From NCBI GenBank assembly GCA_021201815.1, contig JAJQEC010000073.1, positions 1-64,000 on the forward strand: a stretch of 64,000 nt of DNA, in the 5' to 3' direction. Made by a program: the position numbers and the translations under genes. The stretch is from Candidatus Azobacteroides sp. GTDB lineage: Bacteria > Bacteroidota > Bacteroidia > Bacteroidales > WRGA01. The notes under the pieces are model-generated. The model saw nothing but the letters and a program-made list of their open reading frames with translations, was not told where the DNA came from and searched no databases. Positions 20,001 through 29,300 of the stretch are shown here, piece after piece. Each line of letters begins with the position of its first letter. Position 1 is the stretch's first letter.

Positions 20001-20219
20001 GTAAGACTTAAAAACCTGACCATCGGTTATACATTGCCTCAACAGGTTGTGAAAAAGATGAAGGTAGAAAAACTCAGGCTTTATTTTACCGGACAGGATA
20101 TCTGGGAATGGGTAAAAACAGATGACGGATGGGATCCGGAAAGGAACTGGAGGGATATGACTTCTTCCTATTTCCCGAGCATGCGTTCATGGAGCTTTGG
20201 GGTCAACCTTGTTTTTTAA
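17064..20219 (+). CDS. susC: SusC/RagA family TonB-linked outer membrane transporter
   Basis: Outer-membrane importer of glycan oligomers, 1051 residues from ATG 17064. The signal peptide ends at CSAGWAQ. A carboxypeptidase-regulatory-like domain follows (SFSGIVKDKDTDETLIGVNIF...ISYVGY), then the TonB box region and plug (DEVTVVGYGTQKKVSLTGAISSVD; ATSNTISALQGQVPGLNI; IENITVLKDAAASIYGARAAGGVILITTK), then the 22-strand barrel with a terminal Phe (SFGVNLVF). It forms a pedal-bin complex with the SusD lipoprotein encoded 20 bp downstream. An in-frame ATG at 17043 would only extend the N-terminus by seven residues. Confidence 0.96.
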   Translation: MRSVINKCSFTLFLFLICSAGWAQEKISFSGIVKDKDTDETLIGVNIFDKTSKAGTITDIEGEFVLEVTSGTTLEISYVGYVTREWKVTSSTKETIYLSPDSGLLDEVTVVGYGTQKKVSLTGAISSVDSRVFEDKATSNTISALQGQVPGLNIVKTQGKPGYEDWMINIRGLSSNRDLQPLIVLDGQTMANSQELSKINSNDIENITVLKDAAASIYGARAAGGVILITTKRANTVKPTISYNGNVTLQILGRNIKLMDRFQWFTNLDNAYANAGLADSHPFFLLKEYYMGKESGYAIPRDDPRFEGMASFQDVTDFTFCDTDWQDVFYGTALSTQHNMSLSGSTPKTNYYVSLGYTDQNSPLKWGELRDKRYSGRANVEMKITDNLTSITKFSYERENYVEPTYTDQAVATLMQRQPGMASQTVDGKPYAWGAQPAMNWAMELGGDTKRNFYRTNISQALEYKPVKDLTITGMAGFNDWTYRDSRLMQSVTYYDYSGTKEVLVTPTLANTKFENSWDEHFYQNYQLYANYEHIFENIHDVKVMLGTSYENDRFERTWSGRNELLISDLPSLNAGNPELATNGDEVSQWAIASYFGRFNYAYDGKYLLEANFRYDGSSRFIASERWGLFGGVSAAWRVSEEGFLKNSNVFQNLKLRASYGTAGNQEGIGIYDYIQRMALGLYPFGSDQYRYLTMGMNGMVSLDRTWETVKTANAGLDFSVLNGRLSGEIDYFRKKNDNMLIAVSYPALLGATPPATNNGSMRTTGFEVTLTWRDKIGNDFHYFITASYFDARNKMLDLGGEGDQEVWMIPYKQGHTAYSFFGYKSDGIIQNEAQLEEYKQRFSNLPSNIGVGDAMFIDKNDDGLLTAEDTYDLGSADPRYGFSASFGAEWKGFDLSAFFQGYGKIFGYNWTDRPYDNWWLNNNSYFVGRVAELMDDPSNPDAKIVANPDASYPKVSSNESVSGYNYQLSDIMLRNYGYVRLKNLTIGYTLPQQVVKKMKVEKLRLYFTGQDIWEWVKTDDGWDPERNWRDMTSSYFPSMRSWSFGVNLVF

Positions 20220-20239
20220 CGGATTAAAATTAAAAGGAA

Positions 20240-21964
20240 ATGAAATACAAAGGATTAAAAATATGGATGGTGCTGGGGGGCCTGTTCCTTGGTTTGCTAG
20301 CATGTAATGATATGCTGGACTTTGATCCGGAATCCGAACCTTCCGAATCTATTACCTGGAAAACGGTGGATGATTTTAAACGGGCGACGGGAGATTTATA
20401 TAATAATTTAGACCATCCGAAATATCAGACGGATTACAAGGCCGATATTCTGGTAGAAGGAAGTCAGGATGTCGTAAATGATGAACAGAAAGGGTATATA
20501 CAGGTATGGGAGAGCGAAGGTACCTGGAACAGTAACTATGCCTATATCCGGGATGTAAATACTATTCTGGAAAAGGCTGCCGCTTTCCGGGATCCGGAAA
20601 GCCTGGCCTCTTGTGTGGCGGAAGCAAAATTCTTCCGGGCTTACTTTTACAGCAAGTTATTTTGTGAATACGGAGGCGTACCTATTATTACGGAAGTTCT
20701 GGATGTTACCTCGGCGGATCTTTACAAACCCCGGGATACAAGGGAAGATACATTTGACTTTATTATAAAGCAACTGGATGAAGCTATTCCCGACCTGCCT
20801 TTACAAAGTGAAATCAGCGATACGGATTATGGACGGGTATCCCGGCAGGCAGCTATGGCATTACGGGCACGGATGTGCCTGCGGGAAGGTACCTGGAGGA
20901 AATATCGCGGACAGGGGAATTGTGAAACACTTATTTCCCGTGCTGCAAAGGATGCGGAAGATATTATAAATATTCCGCAGTATGAAATATTCAATCATCC
21001 GGATGCCTTGGGCGAAGAAAGTTATAAATACCTCTTTATTCTGGAAGATGAAGAATGTAATCCCAGCACATTAAGGAAGAAAGACAACAAGGAATATATA
21101 CTGGCCAGAAAATACAATTCTTCCATCAAGCCGATAGGTGCAGCTAACCGCGGATTTGCTCCGACCCGTAAGCTGATCGATATGTTCGTTTGCAAAAACG
21201 GATTGCCTATCCGGTATAATGGAACAATAAATCCTGAATTCAACGGCTATCTTACCAAAACATCGGAGTTTGAGAACCGGGATTACCGGATGACGACGCT
21301 GGTAAGGCAGGAGGGAAAGGTATATTATGGAATCGGAAGTTATTCCCGATGGGGGAATCCCAATCCTCCCACGGAAGTGTATACTAATAATTTCGGTTCG
21401 GGGAGTAGTACCGGATACTTTTGTGATAAGTTTTCTTCGGAAAGGTATGTGGAAAACGGAGGAGAAGGTTTTGACTATCCCCTTATCCGATATGCCGAAG
21501 TGCTGTTGATATTTGCAGAAGCCACTTACGAGAAAAACGGATTTATTTCGGATAGCGAGCTGGACCGTTCAATAAATCTGCTGAGAAAACGGGGTGGGGT
21601 AGCTCCTCTTTCCAATGCACTGGTAAGTCAGAATGGATTGAATATGCTGGAAGAAATAAGACGGGAACGTACCGTGGAGCTTTATTTTGAAGGATTCCGC
21701 CTGGATGACCTGAAACGCTGGAATACGGTAAAAAAGGAAATGACAGAAGATATCTGTGGTTTCTATCTGGGTTCCGGAACACCCTGGAGTAAATTTTCCA
21801 GAGGAAAGGACATCGACGAAAACGGTTTTTACCGGTTATGCAAAAAAGAAGAACGCGTATGGGAAGATTATTACGAGTTGAAACCTCTTCCTTATGACCA
21901 GTTGCGTCTTTCCAAATGTACCCTTGAACAAAATCCCGGATATGATGCCGGAAGTTGTAAATAA
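20240..21964 (+). CDS. susD: SusD/RagB family nutrient-binding lipoprotein
   Basis: Surface lipoprotein lid of the SusC transporter, 574 residues. The lipobox is GLLAC with Cys22. Family features: DMLDFDPESEPSESITWKTVDDFKRATGDLYN after the lipobox, AEAKFFRAYFYSKLFCEYGGVPIIT, the tetratricopeptide-like helices, YPLIRYAEVLLIFAEATYEKNG, INLLRKRGG, and the C-terminal ERTVELYFEGFRLDDLKRWNT with PLPYDQLRLSKCTLEQNPGY. It is co-transcribed with susC. Confidence 0.96.
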   Translation: MKYKGLKIWMVLGGLFLGLLACNDMLDFDPESEPSESITWKTVDDFKRATGDLYNNLDHPKYQTDYKADILVEGSQDVVNDEQKGYIQVWESEGTWNSNYAYIRDVNTILEKAAAFRDPESLASCVAEAKFFRAYFYSKLFCEYGGVPIITEVLDVTSADLYKPRDTREDTFDFIIKQLDEAIPDLPLQSEISDTDYGRVSRQAAMALRARMCLREGTWRKYRGQGNCETLISRAAKDAEDIINIPQYEIFNHPDALGEESYKYLFILEDEECNPSTLRKKDNKEYILARKYNSSIKPIGAANRGFAPTRKLIDMFVCKNGLPIRYNGTINPEFNGYLTKTSEFENRDYRMTTLVRQEGKVYYGIGSYSRWGNPNPPTEVYTNNFGSGSSTGYFCDKFSSERYVENGGEGFDYPLIRYAEVLLIFAEATYEKNGFISDSELDRSINLLRKRGGVAPLSNALVSQNGLNMLEEIRRERTVELYFEGFRLDDLKRWNTVKKEMTEDICGFYLGSGTPWSKFSRGKDIDENGFYRLCKKEERVWEDYYELKPLPYDQLRLSKCTLEQNPGYDAGSCK

Positions 21965-21976
21965 ATTAAATATGCT

Positions 21977-22171
21977 AATGTGATAATATGCCAATGTGCC
22001 AATGATGAAATTAGCTTCACTAATTTTTGAATAAGTTAATTTAATAATGGAAAGGGAAAGAACGGATTTTTAAGGAGATTCTTTCTTTATTTAAAACCAG
22101 CTATTCAATCAATTCAAAACATTCACGTGTTATATAATTGGCACATTGGCACATTGGCATATTATCACATT
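21977..22171. repeat. Perfect 27-bp inverted repeat flanking the gap after susD
   Basis: The arm 21977-22003 (starting AATGTGATAATATGCC) is perfectly complementary to 22145-22171 (ending TATTATCACATT), with 141 bp between. Each arm is built of degenerate repeats of CCAATGTG/CACATTGG. The right arm runs up to 20 bases before the next ATG, so an mRNA hairpin would end just before that gene. Confidence 0.85.
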
Positions 22172-22191
22172 CTCACATTAAAAGAAAATTT

Positions 22192-24570
22192 ATGAAAAAA
22201 TTAACAATCCTTTTTCTCTGGTTTTTTAGTCTGCTTTTCGGAGCTTATGCCGAAAATAAGCATATGCTAGTGATTGATATTTCTGAAATGGATGAGGCGG
22301 AAATGATGGCTGTCTTATCTTTTCAGGGGTTAGCAAACCGGGAAGAACCGAATATCTTTGTCAAAGCCAGAAATAAAAATATGTGGGGAATGGCTTGGAA
22401 GAACTGGTATAATAATCTGGGTACCGGTGCAATTTCCAATGAAGTATTTGAAAAATATGAAGCTACGGAAGATGTATTTATCGAGTATTATGAGAAAACT
22501 TTCGGGTTTACCTTTGAAGAAGTGACTTTTGAAGAAGCGCTGGCAGCTTTAGAAGATACATTCAAAGGAGTAATTATGTATACCCATACCCGTTCCTCTT
22601 CTCCGGCCGGTATTTCGATAGCCCTTACAGCAGCAGCGGTAGAAGACGCTATTCCGGCTACGCAGGCTGTTCTGGCGAAGTTCCCGCGTTTACATACCTA
22701 TCCGGTAATTAAGAATTTCCATTTGCAGTTCGATGATAAATATGCTGCCTATGACTATGCCATAACAGAATATAAAGATAAGGTAAGCAAAGATTTCCTG
22801 CATTCGTATGACCTGAGTAATGACGGGCATTTTTCCGTGGATTATGCCGTGCAGATGAAAATGTTTACTTCCGACCTTTCTTTTGATTCTCCTGTGGCTG
22901 TATCGGGAGATCCGGATAATGCTCCGGTAAATATGACAGATACGGAAAAACTCAATAAAATATGCGAAGCAGTAGGCTATAATCCAGCTTCTTCTATCTG
23001 GGGATGGGCGCCTCCTACGGAGTATGCCCTTATTCGTCGTGCCGGTGAGTTAGGAATGGTAGTCTTATGTAATAACCAGCCGAATGCTTCTTTTCATGCT
23101 GCCGTAAAAGTGCCGGAAACCTCTTTCAAACAAAAAAGGCAGATTCATTCGGAAGACGTGGTGTTAGAAAATAAAGTTTACATTGCTTTCGAATCCAACG
23201 AAGGAGATACCTATAAATGCCTTGGCGGGCTTATGAATGAAGGAACCTGGATGCAGAAACGTCGGGGAGAAGTAAAAATGAACTGGGGGACTAATCCCCG
23301 TATTTTTCAGTTAATGCCGGCATTGATGAAGTTCTATTACGATAACCTCACAGATCAGGATTACTTTTTCAATGCTACTGCCGGGATCGGATATGTAGAT
23401 GCCGGCTTGATGACAAATGCACAACGGGAAGAAATGGCACGGCAGAATAAACTTACCAGTGAATATTGCGATACTCATCATATCGATATCTGGTGGTATC
23501 GGGAAGCAGACTGGGTAGCACAAATGGGGCTCGTAGGACAGCAAAGCTGGGAAACCTATCAATCCGTTACTTACCCCAAAGTAGAAAACCGGATTCCTGT
23601 TATCAATTATGATATATCGTACGACCTTACCTCGGAAAGCTTTCAGAAGCGCCCTGAAAACCTGGCCTTATATTTGGCTGCGATGGGCAATAATGAGGCC
23701 GTAAAAGATGGTCCCTGGTTTGAAATCGTATATGCGATCGACCCGGAAATGGCATACAATACCATGCAGATTCTCGAAGCTCAATATCCGGGACGCTTTG
23801 AAGCCGTATGCCTTGATGAAATGTTTATACTGGCAGAAAAAGCACAGGAACAGATAGAAGGAAAGACGGTGCGGAGAGATACCAACCTTTATAATCAACT
23901 GATTGAAGATAATAAACGGTATTATTCATTTATTGATTTGGATTTTGATACCCCATCCGGACTCATCGATCGTACCAGCCCACAGAATCTCAATGTAAAT
24001 GAGAAAGACGGAAAACTTATTATCGAAAAAAAGGATAACGGAGTGAACTGGGGTTTTTGTTACCGGATATATAATTATGATTTCGACAAATACCCGGTTT
24101 TATCCCTTCGTATACCGGAAGGTGTACAGAATGCTCCTTTCTTCCTGAAGCTGGCAGAAGTAGAATTACGGTTGGAAAGAGCTACCGTCGATGAAAATGA
24201 TCGTTGTGTATATTCCTGGAATGTAAAAGAAATCGTTAACAGGACCGGGTTTGTAGAAAATATACAATTGCAGGTGCATATGGATAATCCGAAAGCAGGT
24301 GACAGAGTAGAACTGGATTATATAAAATCCATTGCAGGCGAACCCACTTCCCTACCGGAAATTTCACAATCCTCTGTATATATACATTCATCCGGTAAAT
24401 TAGTAACGGTAGAAGGTCTTCCGGAAGGAACCGCGATAGAAATAATAGATATGCTGGGTAAAAGATGCCTGGTAACTTACAGCAAAGTGATTGATATGAA
24501 TTCGTTCCCTACAGGGATATATATCGTAAAAAATTCGAACGGACAATCTGTCAAATTTATGCTGAAATAA
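22192..24570 (+). CDS. GxGYxYP-like secreted protein with repeated module and T9SS domain
   Basis: Secreted protein of 792 residues from ATG 22192 (MKKLTILFLWFFSLLFGAYA is a clear signal peptide; the longer in-frame start lies in the inverted repeat). The N-terminal part (HMLVIDISEMDEAEMMAVLSFQGLANREEPNIFVKA) and the body (SSIWGWAPPTEYALIRRAGELGM, ATAGIGYVDAGLM, IDIWWYREADW) resemble the GxGYxYP putative glycoside hydrolase family, although the name motif is degenerate here (GIGYVDA). Residues about 610-760 hold a copy of the locus-specific module (DNGVNWGFCYRI...VYSWNVKEIV...VELDYIKSI). A T9SS sorting domain ends it (IEIIDMLGKRC...FPTGIYIVKNSN...KFMLK). Role in glycan breakdown is inferred from family and context. 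Confidence 0.68.
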   Translation: MKKLTILFLWFFSLLFGAYAENKHMLVIDISEMDEAEMMAVLSFQGLANREEPNIFVKARNKNMWGMAWKNWYNNLGTGAISNEVFEKYEATEDVFIEYYEKTFGFTFEEVTFEEALAALEDTFKGVIMYTHTRSSSPAGISIALTAAAVEDAIPATQAVLAKFPRLHTYPVIKNFHLQFDDKYAAYDYAITEYKDKVSKDFLHSYDLSNDGHFSVDYAVQMKMFTSDLSFDSPVAVSGDPDNAPVNMTDTEKLNKICEAVGYNPASSIWGWAPPTEYALIRRAGELGMVVLCNNQPNASFHAAVKVPETSFKQKRQIHSEDVVLENKVYIAFESNEGDTYKCLGGLMNEGTWMQKRRGEVKMNWGTNPRIFQLMPALMKFYYDNLTDQDYFFNATAGIGYVDAGLMTNAQREEMARQNKLTSEYCDTHHIDIWWYREADWVAQMGLVGQQSWETYQSVTYPKVENRIPVINYDISYDLTSESFQKRPENLALYLAAMGNNEAVKDGPWFEIVYAIDPEMAYNTMQILEAQYPGRFEAVCLDEMFILAEKAQEQIEGKTVRRDTNLYNQLIEDNKRYYSFIDLDFDTPSGLIDRTSPQNLNVNEKDGKLIIEKKDNGVNWGFCYRIYNYDFDKYPVLSLRIPEGVQNAPFFLKLAEVELRLERATVDENDRCVYSWNVKEIVNRTGFVENIQLQVHMDNPKAGDRVELDYIKSIAGEPTSLPEISQSSVYIHSSGKLVTVEGLPEGTAIEIIDMLGKRCLVTYSKVIDMNSFPTGIYIVKNSNGQSVKFMLK

Positions 24571-24699
24571 AAACAAAGGGAGGGAAAAGTAAAAAATAGG
24601 ACAATAAATGAATCAGAGATACGGAATGCCCTCCTATCTTATTTTTATCGATTCCCTCTTTTTTGTTTTTTACTAAAGAATACTAAAAGAAAAAGTAAT

Positions 24700-26121
24700 A
24701 TGAAAAAAATACAATCTTTAAAAAATGTCGGAATTCTGGTTCTGCTTTCGGTACTGCTCGGATGTAGCCATTCTTCTAAAAACAATCAGACAGAGACCGT
24801 TTCGGAACACGATGAAAACGGAACACTGGTCATGTGCTTTGCCTCTAAAGGCGAATTTTATCCTCTGGAAAGAACAACCGAAGGCCTCCATGGAATTACA
24901 GAACTGGCTCATAAATATGGAATTCCCGTTACCTATTATATAAAACCCTTTACTGCAGAAAAATACAAAGATGACCTGAAAAAGTGGCACGAGGAAAATG
25001 GGGATGAAATCGGTTGGTTCAGTGAAAATGTAAATATAAAAGATGCCCCGGAAGAACTCCGGCAATTGCAGGATATTGTTTCATGGCAGGCTATCCGGAG
25101 TACCGGAAATATTAAATATGGCCCGGAATGGATAAAGATGTATCTGAAAAACGGTATTGAATCCGTATGGGGAAGATGTTACGAACAAACCTATACGGAT
25201 GATATTACGGACCGGGGATGTCCCTTCGGGTTTTATTATGCGAATCCGGCCTGTTTTAAAGTCCCCAATACGGAAAAAGGCGGATTAATTACTGTTCCCT
25301 GGTTATCGAATGACCTGAACCTGATTTTCCGTACGGCACAGCAATCTACTTTTACGTTTGATGTGAATGATCCACAGGATATCGGAGTCGCTACTCCCGA
25401 AGATGATTCTTTCTGGGTAGCGGAAATTAATGAATACAAAAAACAAACAAAATACAATAAAGTCGTTCCATTGGTAATACTACAGGAACTGGAAGAGTTT
25501 GCCCTTTCCGAACCGGGTTTTGAAGAACGGCGGAAAAGTGCGTATGCTATTTTGGAAAATCTGTTCAAAGTATTGCAGAAAGAAGGGATAAAAGTCGTAA
25601 CTGTTTCGGAAGCAGTGGACATGTATAAAGCGGCTTATCCGGAAAAAACGCCACCCACATACGGATTGTATGATAATATCGGGAATATTCCTATTATCCG
25701 GAACAATACCAGCCTGGAACTTACCGATAAAAAGTTCGATACGGGAAAAGGCCCTTCCTACAACGGATATTATGCCACCAACCGGGAAGACCGTACCTGG
25801 TATTATTATCATCCGGAAGGAAAACCTTTTTATGAAACCGGAAAGCTTTTTACTTATTATGATGTAAACGGGTTACTGATCTTTGAAGAGAATAATCCGA
25901 ATCCGATCCGGATTACGCCATATACCAATCTTCCGGAAAACCTTTTTGGCGAAGCCATTCTGCCGGAAATGTCCTATTGGTTCGATACAGATAAATTTAT
26001 TCCGCAGGCATCCATTGACATATTAGAATCTCCGGACAGACTTTCCGTAAAAATAAAAGCTTCTGCAGAAAATAATATTGTTTTTACCGGAACATATCTT
26101 CCTTTCGGTGTTATGTTATGA
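24700..26121 (+). CDS. PUL lipoprotein with possible NodB-like fold, ended by an in-frame TGA
   Basis: Lipoprotein of 473 residues with lipobox SVLLGC (Cys22). The segment LVMCFASKGEFYPLERTTEGLHGITELAHKYGIPVTYYIKP...EENGDEIGWFSENVN recalls the start of NodB-type polysaccharide deacetylase barrels, and KVLQKEGIKVVTVSEAVDMYK resembles their last strand, but the usual metal-binding His pair is not evident. A beta-rich C-terminal part follows. The frame stops at TGA 26119-26121, yet the next 44 codons in the same frame are clearly protein-like and run to TAG 26254-26256. The intact gene therefore probably ended at 26256, and this copy has a nonsense change, most simply TGG (Trp) to TGA. Confidence 0.5.
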   Translation: MKKIQSLKNVGILVLLSVLLGCSHSSKNNQTETVSEHDENGTLVMCFASKGEFYPLERTTEGLHGITELAHKYGIPVTYYIKPFTAEKYKDDLKKWHEENGDEIGWFSENVNIKDAPEELRQLQDIVSWQAIRSTGNIKYGPEWIKMYLKNGIESVWGRCYEQTYTDDITDRGCPFGFYYANPACFKVPNTEKGGLITVPWLSNDLNLIFRTAQQSTFTFDVNDPQDIGVATPEDDSFWVAEINEYKKQTKYNKVVPLVILQELEEFALSEPGFEERRKSAYAILENLFKVLQKEGIKVVTVSEAVDMYKAAYPEKTPPTYGLYDNIGNIPIIRNNTSLELTDKKFDTGKGPSYNGYYATNREDRTWYYYHPEGKPFYETGKLFTYYDVNGLLIFEENNPNPIRITPYTNLPENLFGEAILPEMSYWFDTDKFIPQASIDILESPDRLSVKIKASAENNIVFTGTYLPFGVML

Positions 26122-26256
26122 GGTGATTATAGTACATATAAAGTTCCGGCAGACGCTCCGGCCGGTACAAAAATACTGGATAAAGAAGGCTTATACATTC
26201 CTATGCTTCTAAACATAGGAGAAAATGAACTGAGCCTGACATTTACAAGGAGCTAG
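26119..26256 (+). other. In-frame continuation of the preceding gene after TGA
   Basis: After TGA the frame reads GDYSTYKVPADAPAGTKIL, then DKEGLYIPMLLNIGENELS and LTFTRS, ending at TAG. This is ordinary codon use with an amphipathic beta pattern. The 44 residues would complete the last beta-sheet of the upstream protein. Confidence 0.7.
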
Positions 26257-26262
26257 GAAAAC

Positions 26263-26330
26263 AGAGTCAAGAATCAAGAACCAAGAGTCAGGACTTCGGG
26301 CAAATAACCAGGTTCTTGACTCTTGACTCT
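26263..26330. repeat. Hairpin of TCTTGACTC-type repeats
   Basis: AGAGTCAAGAATCAAGAACC (26263-26282) pairs with GGTTCTTGACTCTTGACTCT (26311-26330) with one G-T mismatch. It lies just after the extended lipoprotein frame and 17 bp before the HTCS start codon. It may end transcription or cap mRNA ends. Confidence 0.7.
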
Positions 26331-26347
26331 ATTAAATCTTTTTTGTT

Positions 26348-29300
26348 ATGGTTATAAACAAATCCATATATATAGGTAAGGTAATAAAAGGGATGATTTG
26401 TTTCTTTTTATTATTTACCGGAATGAATTATGTGGCCGGAAATGAAATGGAATACCGGCAACTCACTAATTCCATCGGCTTATCCAATAGCGCTTTGACA
26501 TCCATCCTTCAGGATTCTGCCAGCATCATGTGGTTCGGAACCTGGGATGGCTTAAATGCGTTTAACGGAAAAGACTTTACCGTATATAAACCGGAACCCG
26601 GAAATAAAAAAGCAATCAGCAATAACATTATCCGTATCCTTCTGGAAGAAAAAAAAGGAATCCTTTGGATTGCTACAGATCATGGGGTTAACCGGATGGA
26701 TACCGAAAAAGAAGAATTTACTCCCTTTTATTTCGGGTATGAAAAGTCCTATCCGGCTATTCCCGGTATTTATACCATCGCAAAGACTTCTGACAATACT
26801 GTTTTCTGTTCTGCCCTCGAATGGGGGCTATCCTGGTATGATGAAAAAGCAGGTGATTTCAGATTGTTAAACTCTCCATTTGTCAATACCTTAGATATCC
26901 GGGATATCAAAATAGACAGAAAAGATCATATCTGGCTTTTACACCGGGACGGTCGTATGGAAATTCTGCATCTCGAAAAAGATAAAAGCGGACATTTCTT
27001 TATCTCCTGGACCCATACGCTGGATTTCCCGTATATCAGGAATGTATATTCCTACGACAGATACATGGTGTTAGTCGATGACAACAAGAACATCTATGTA
27101 TACAATGCGGACGCAAGAAAAATATTCGAATACAATGTGTCTTCCCTTATTCCCAATGCGGATATTCTGCATGTTACCCTGATAGAAGAATCGTTATATG
27201 TTACCTCTACTGCAGGAGGATATTATAAAATATCCATGAAACTCAATATCCCGCCGGTATTTGATGCCAGAGTTGGCAATATGCGTATTCCGGTACTTTA
27301 TCAGGGGGATCAGGATATCCTTTGGGCCGGTACGGATGGATACGGAGTCTATATGATATACGATGCCAATAAATCCTTTAAAACCATTTCCCTGAAACGA
27401 GAGGCCGGCATGATACGAGCTTTTTGTGAAGACAACCAGAAAAGACTGTGGATCGGAACCAAAGGTGGAGGCATTACCGTGCTCAATAACTACACTAACC
27501 AGCCCAATCTCATCGCGGAATATACTACCCGGAATGGATTGTTGAACGATGCGGTGTATGCTATTGTCAAAGGATTCGGAGGAGATTTATTTATCGGGTC
27601 CGACGGGAAAGGACTGAATATATATACCAATCAGCAAATGACAACGCTGGATACCTCCGGAATGCCATTTGATTTTTTTGGTGTCTATAGCATTTATTGT
27701 TCCGAAAAAGATTCTATGCTTTGGGTCGGAACCAGTGAATACGGCTTTATCGGCATGAAGATCCGGAAAAATAAAAAAGGGTATGAAGTCATTGATTACA
27801 AGCGCTTCCTGCATAACCGGAATCATCCCGGTTCCCTGACGAATAACGTAATATATGCTGTGGTTCCGGAAGATGAACATTCCTTATGGATTGGAACACG
27901 GGGAGGCGGGTTGAATAAATTCAGCATCTCCGGTAAAGAATTTGAAGCTTACCAGCATGATCCTGAAAATCCCGGGTCGTTAAGTAATAATGATGTTCTT
28001 TCTTTATATAAAGACAATACAGGAACCTTGTGGGTAGGTACCAGTGTGGGATTGAATGTCCTGAAAAAAGATGAAAAAGGAAATGTCTTTTTTAAAAAAT
28101 ACAGCCAGACAAATGGTTTGCCGAATAATACGGTACATGGCATCAGTGAAGACTGGGAAGGAAATATATGGATCAGTACCAACCGGGGACTGGCGAAAAT
28201 AGAAAAAGAAACAGACCGGGTCACATCCTATTACGAAACGGACGGATTGCAGAATAATGAGTTTTCCGATGGAGCCTATTATAAAAGCCAATCCGGAAAT
28301 TATTTGTTTTTTGGCGGTATTTCCGGTTTTAACGTTTTTAATCCGGATCATATCCTTCAACGAAAATATATCCCTGCTTTTCAGCTTTCCTCTTTCCGTA
28401 TTTTCAATAAAGAAGAAAATATCTATACTAAAATAAAAGAAAATAAAAAAGGGAAAGAACAATTAATCCTTACGTATAAAGAAAACTTTTTTAGTTTTCA
28501 TTTTCAGGCAGTAGATTATATTCAGAATCAGAACTGTGAATACAAGTATCGGCTGGAAGGATTTGATAAGGACTGGATTCTTGCCGGAAATACAGGAATC
28601 GCTATCTATACCAACATTGCTCCCGGGAAATATACCTTACAGGTTGCCTATACTAACGGAGATAAAGTTTGGGTGGAAAAACCCTATACACTGGATATTG
28701 TTATTACGCCTCCTTTCTGGAAAACCTGGATAGCTTATTTTGTATACTTTTTGTTCATATTAGGCATCGCGTATGTCATCTATTTTCTGATCCGGAAAAG
28801 ACTGGATGAAAACCGGAAAATCCTCATTGAAAGACTGGAACGGAAAGAAACGGAGAATATTCATGAAGCCAAATTGCGTTTCTTTACCAATATTGCCCAT
28901 GAGTTTTATACGCCTATTACGTTGATATATGGGCCTTGTGAGAAAATACTGGAAAAAAGCACCGGCGATGAATACATTACCCGGTACGTAAAAGTCATCC
29001 TCTCCAATGCCAAGCGGATGAAACACCTCATCAGTGAACTGATGGAGTTCCGGAAAATAGATACCGGACATATGAAACTTCACCCACAGGTAATAGAAAT
29101 CCCGGAACTTCTGGAAGAAATGGAACATCATTTTTCTGAAATAACAGAACAAAACCGAATTGACTATTCTGTTCGGGCAGTGGAATCCCCATTCTCATGG
29201 ATTACAGATATGGATGCCTTGGAGAAAATCTTGTTCAATATTCTGTCCAATGCCTTTAAATATACGCCGGAAGGGGGGTATATCCGGTTGGAATACGGAA

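Noticed and set aside
24582-24672. A terminator between the GxGYxYP-like gene and the lipoprotein gene
   Set aside because: AAAACAAAGGGAGGG and TTCCCTCTTTTTTGTTTT can pair only with several mismatches across a long loop, too weak to call.
26119-26121. TGA read as selenocysteine or by a changed genetic code
   Set aside because: No SECIS-like stem is evident just after the codon and other genes in the window use TGA as a normal stop (for example susC-region and trp-region genes do not read through). A simple Trp-to-stop change is enough.
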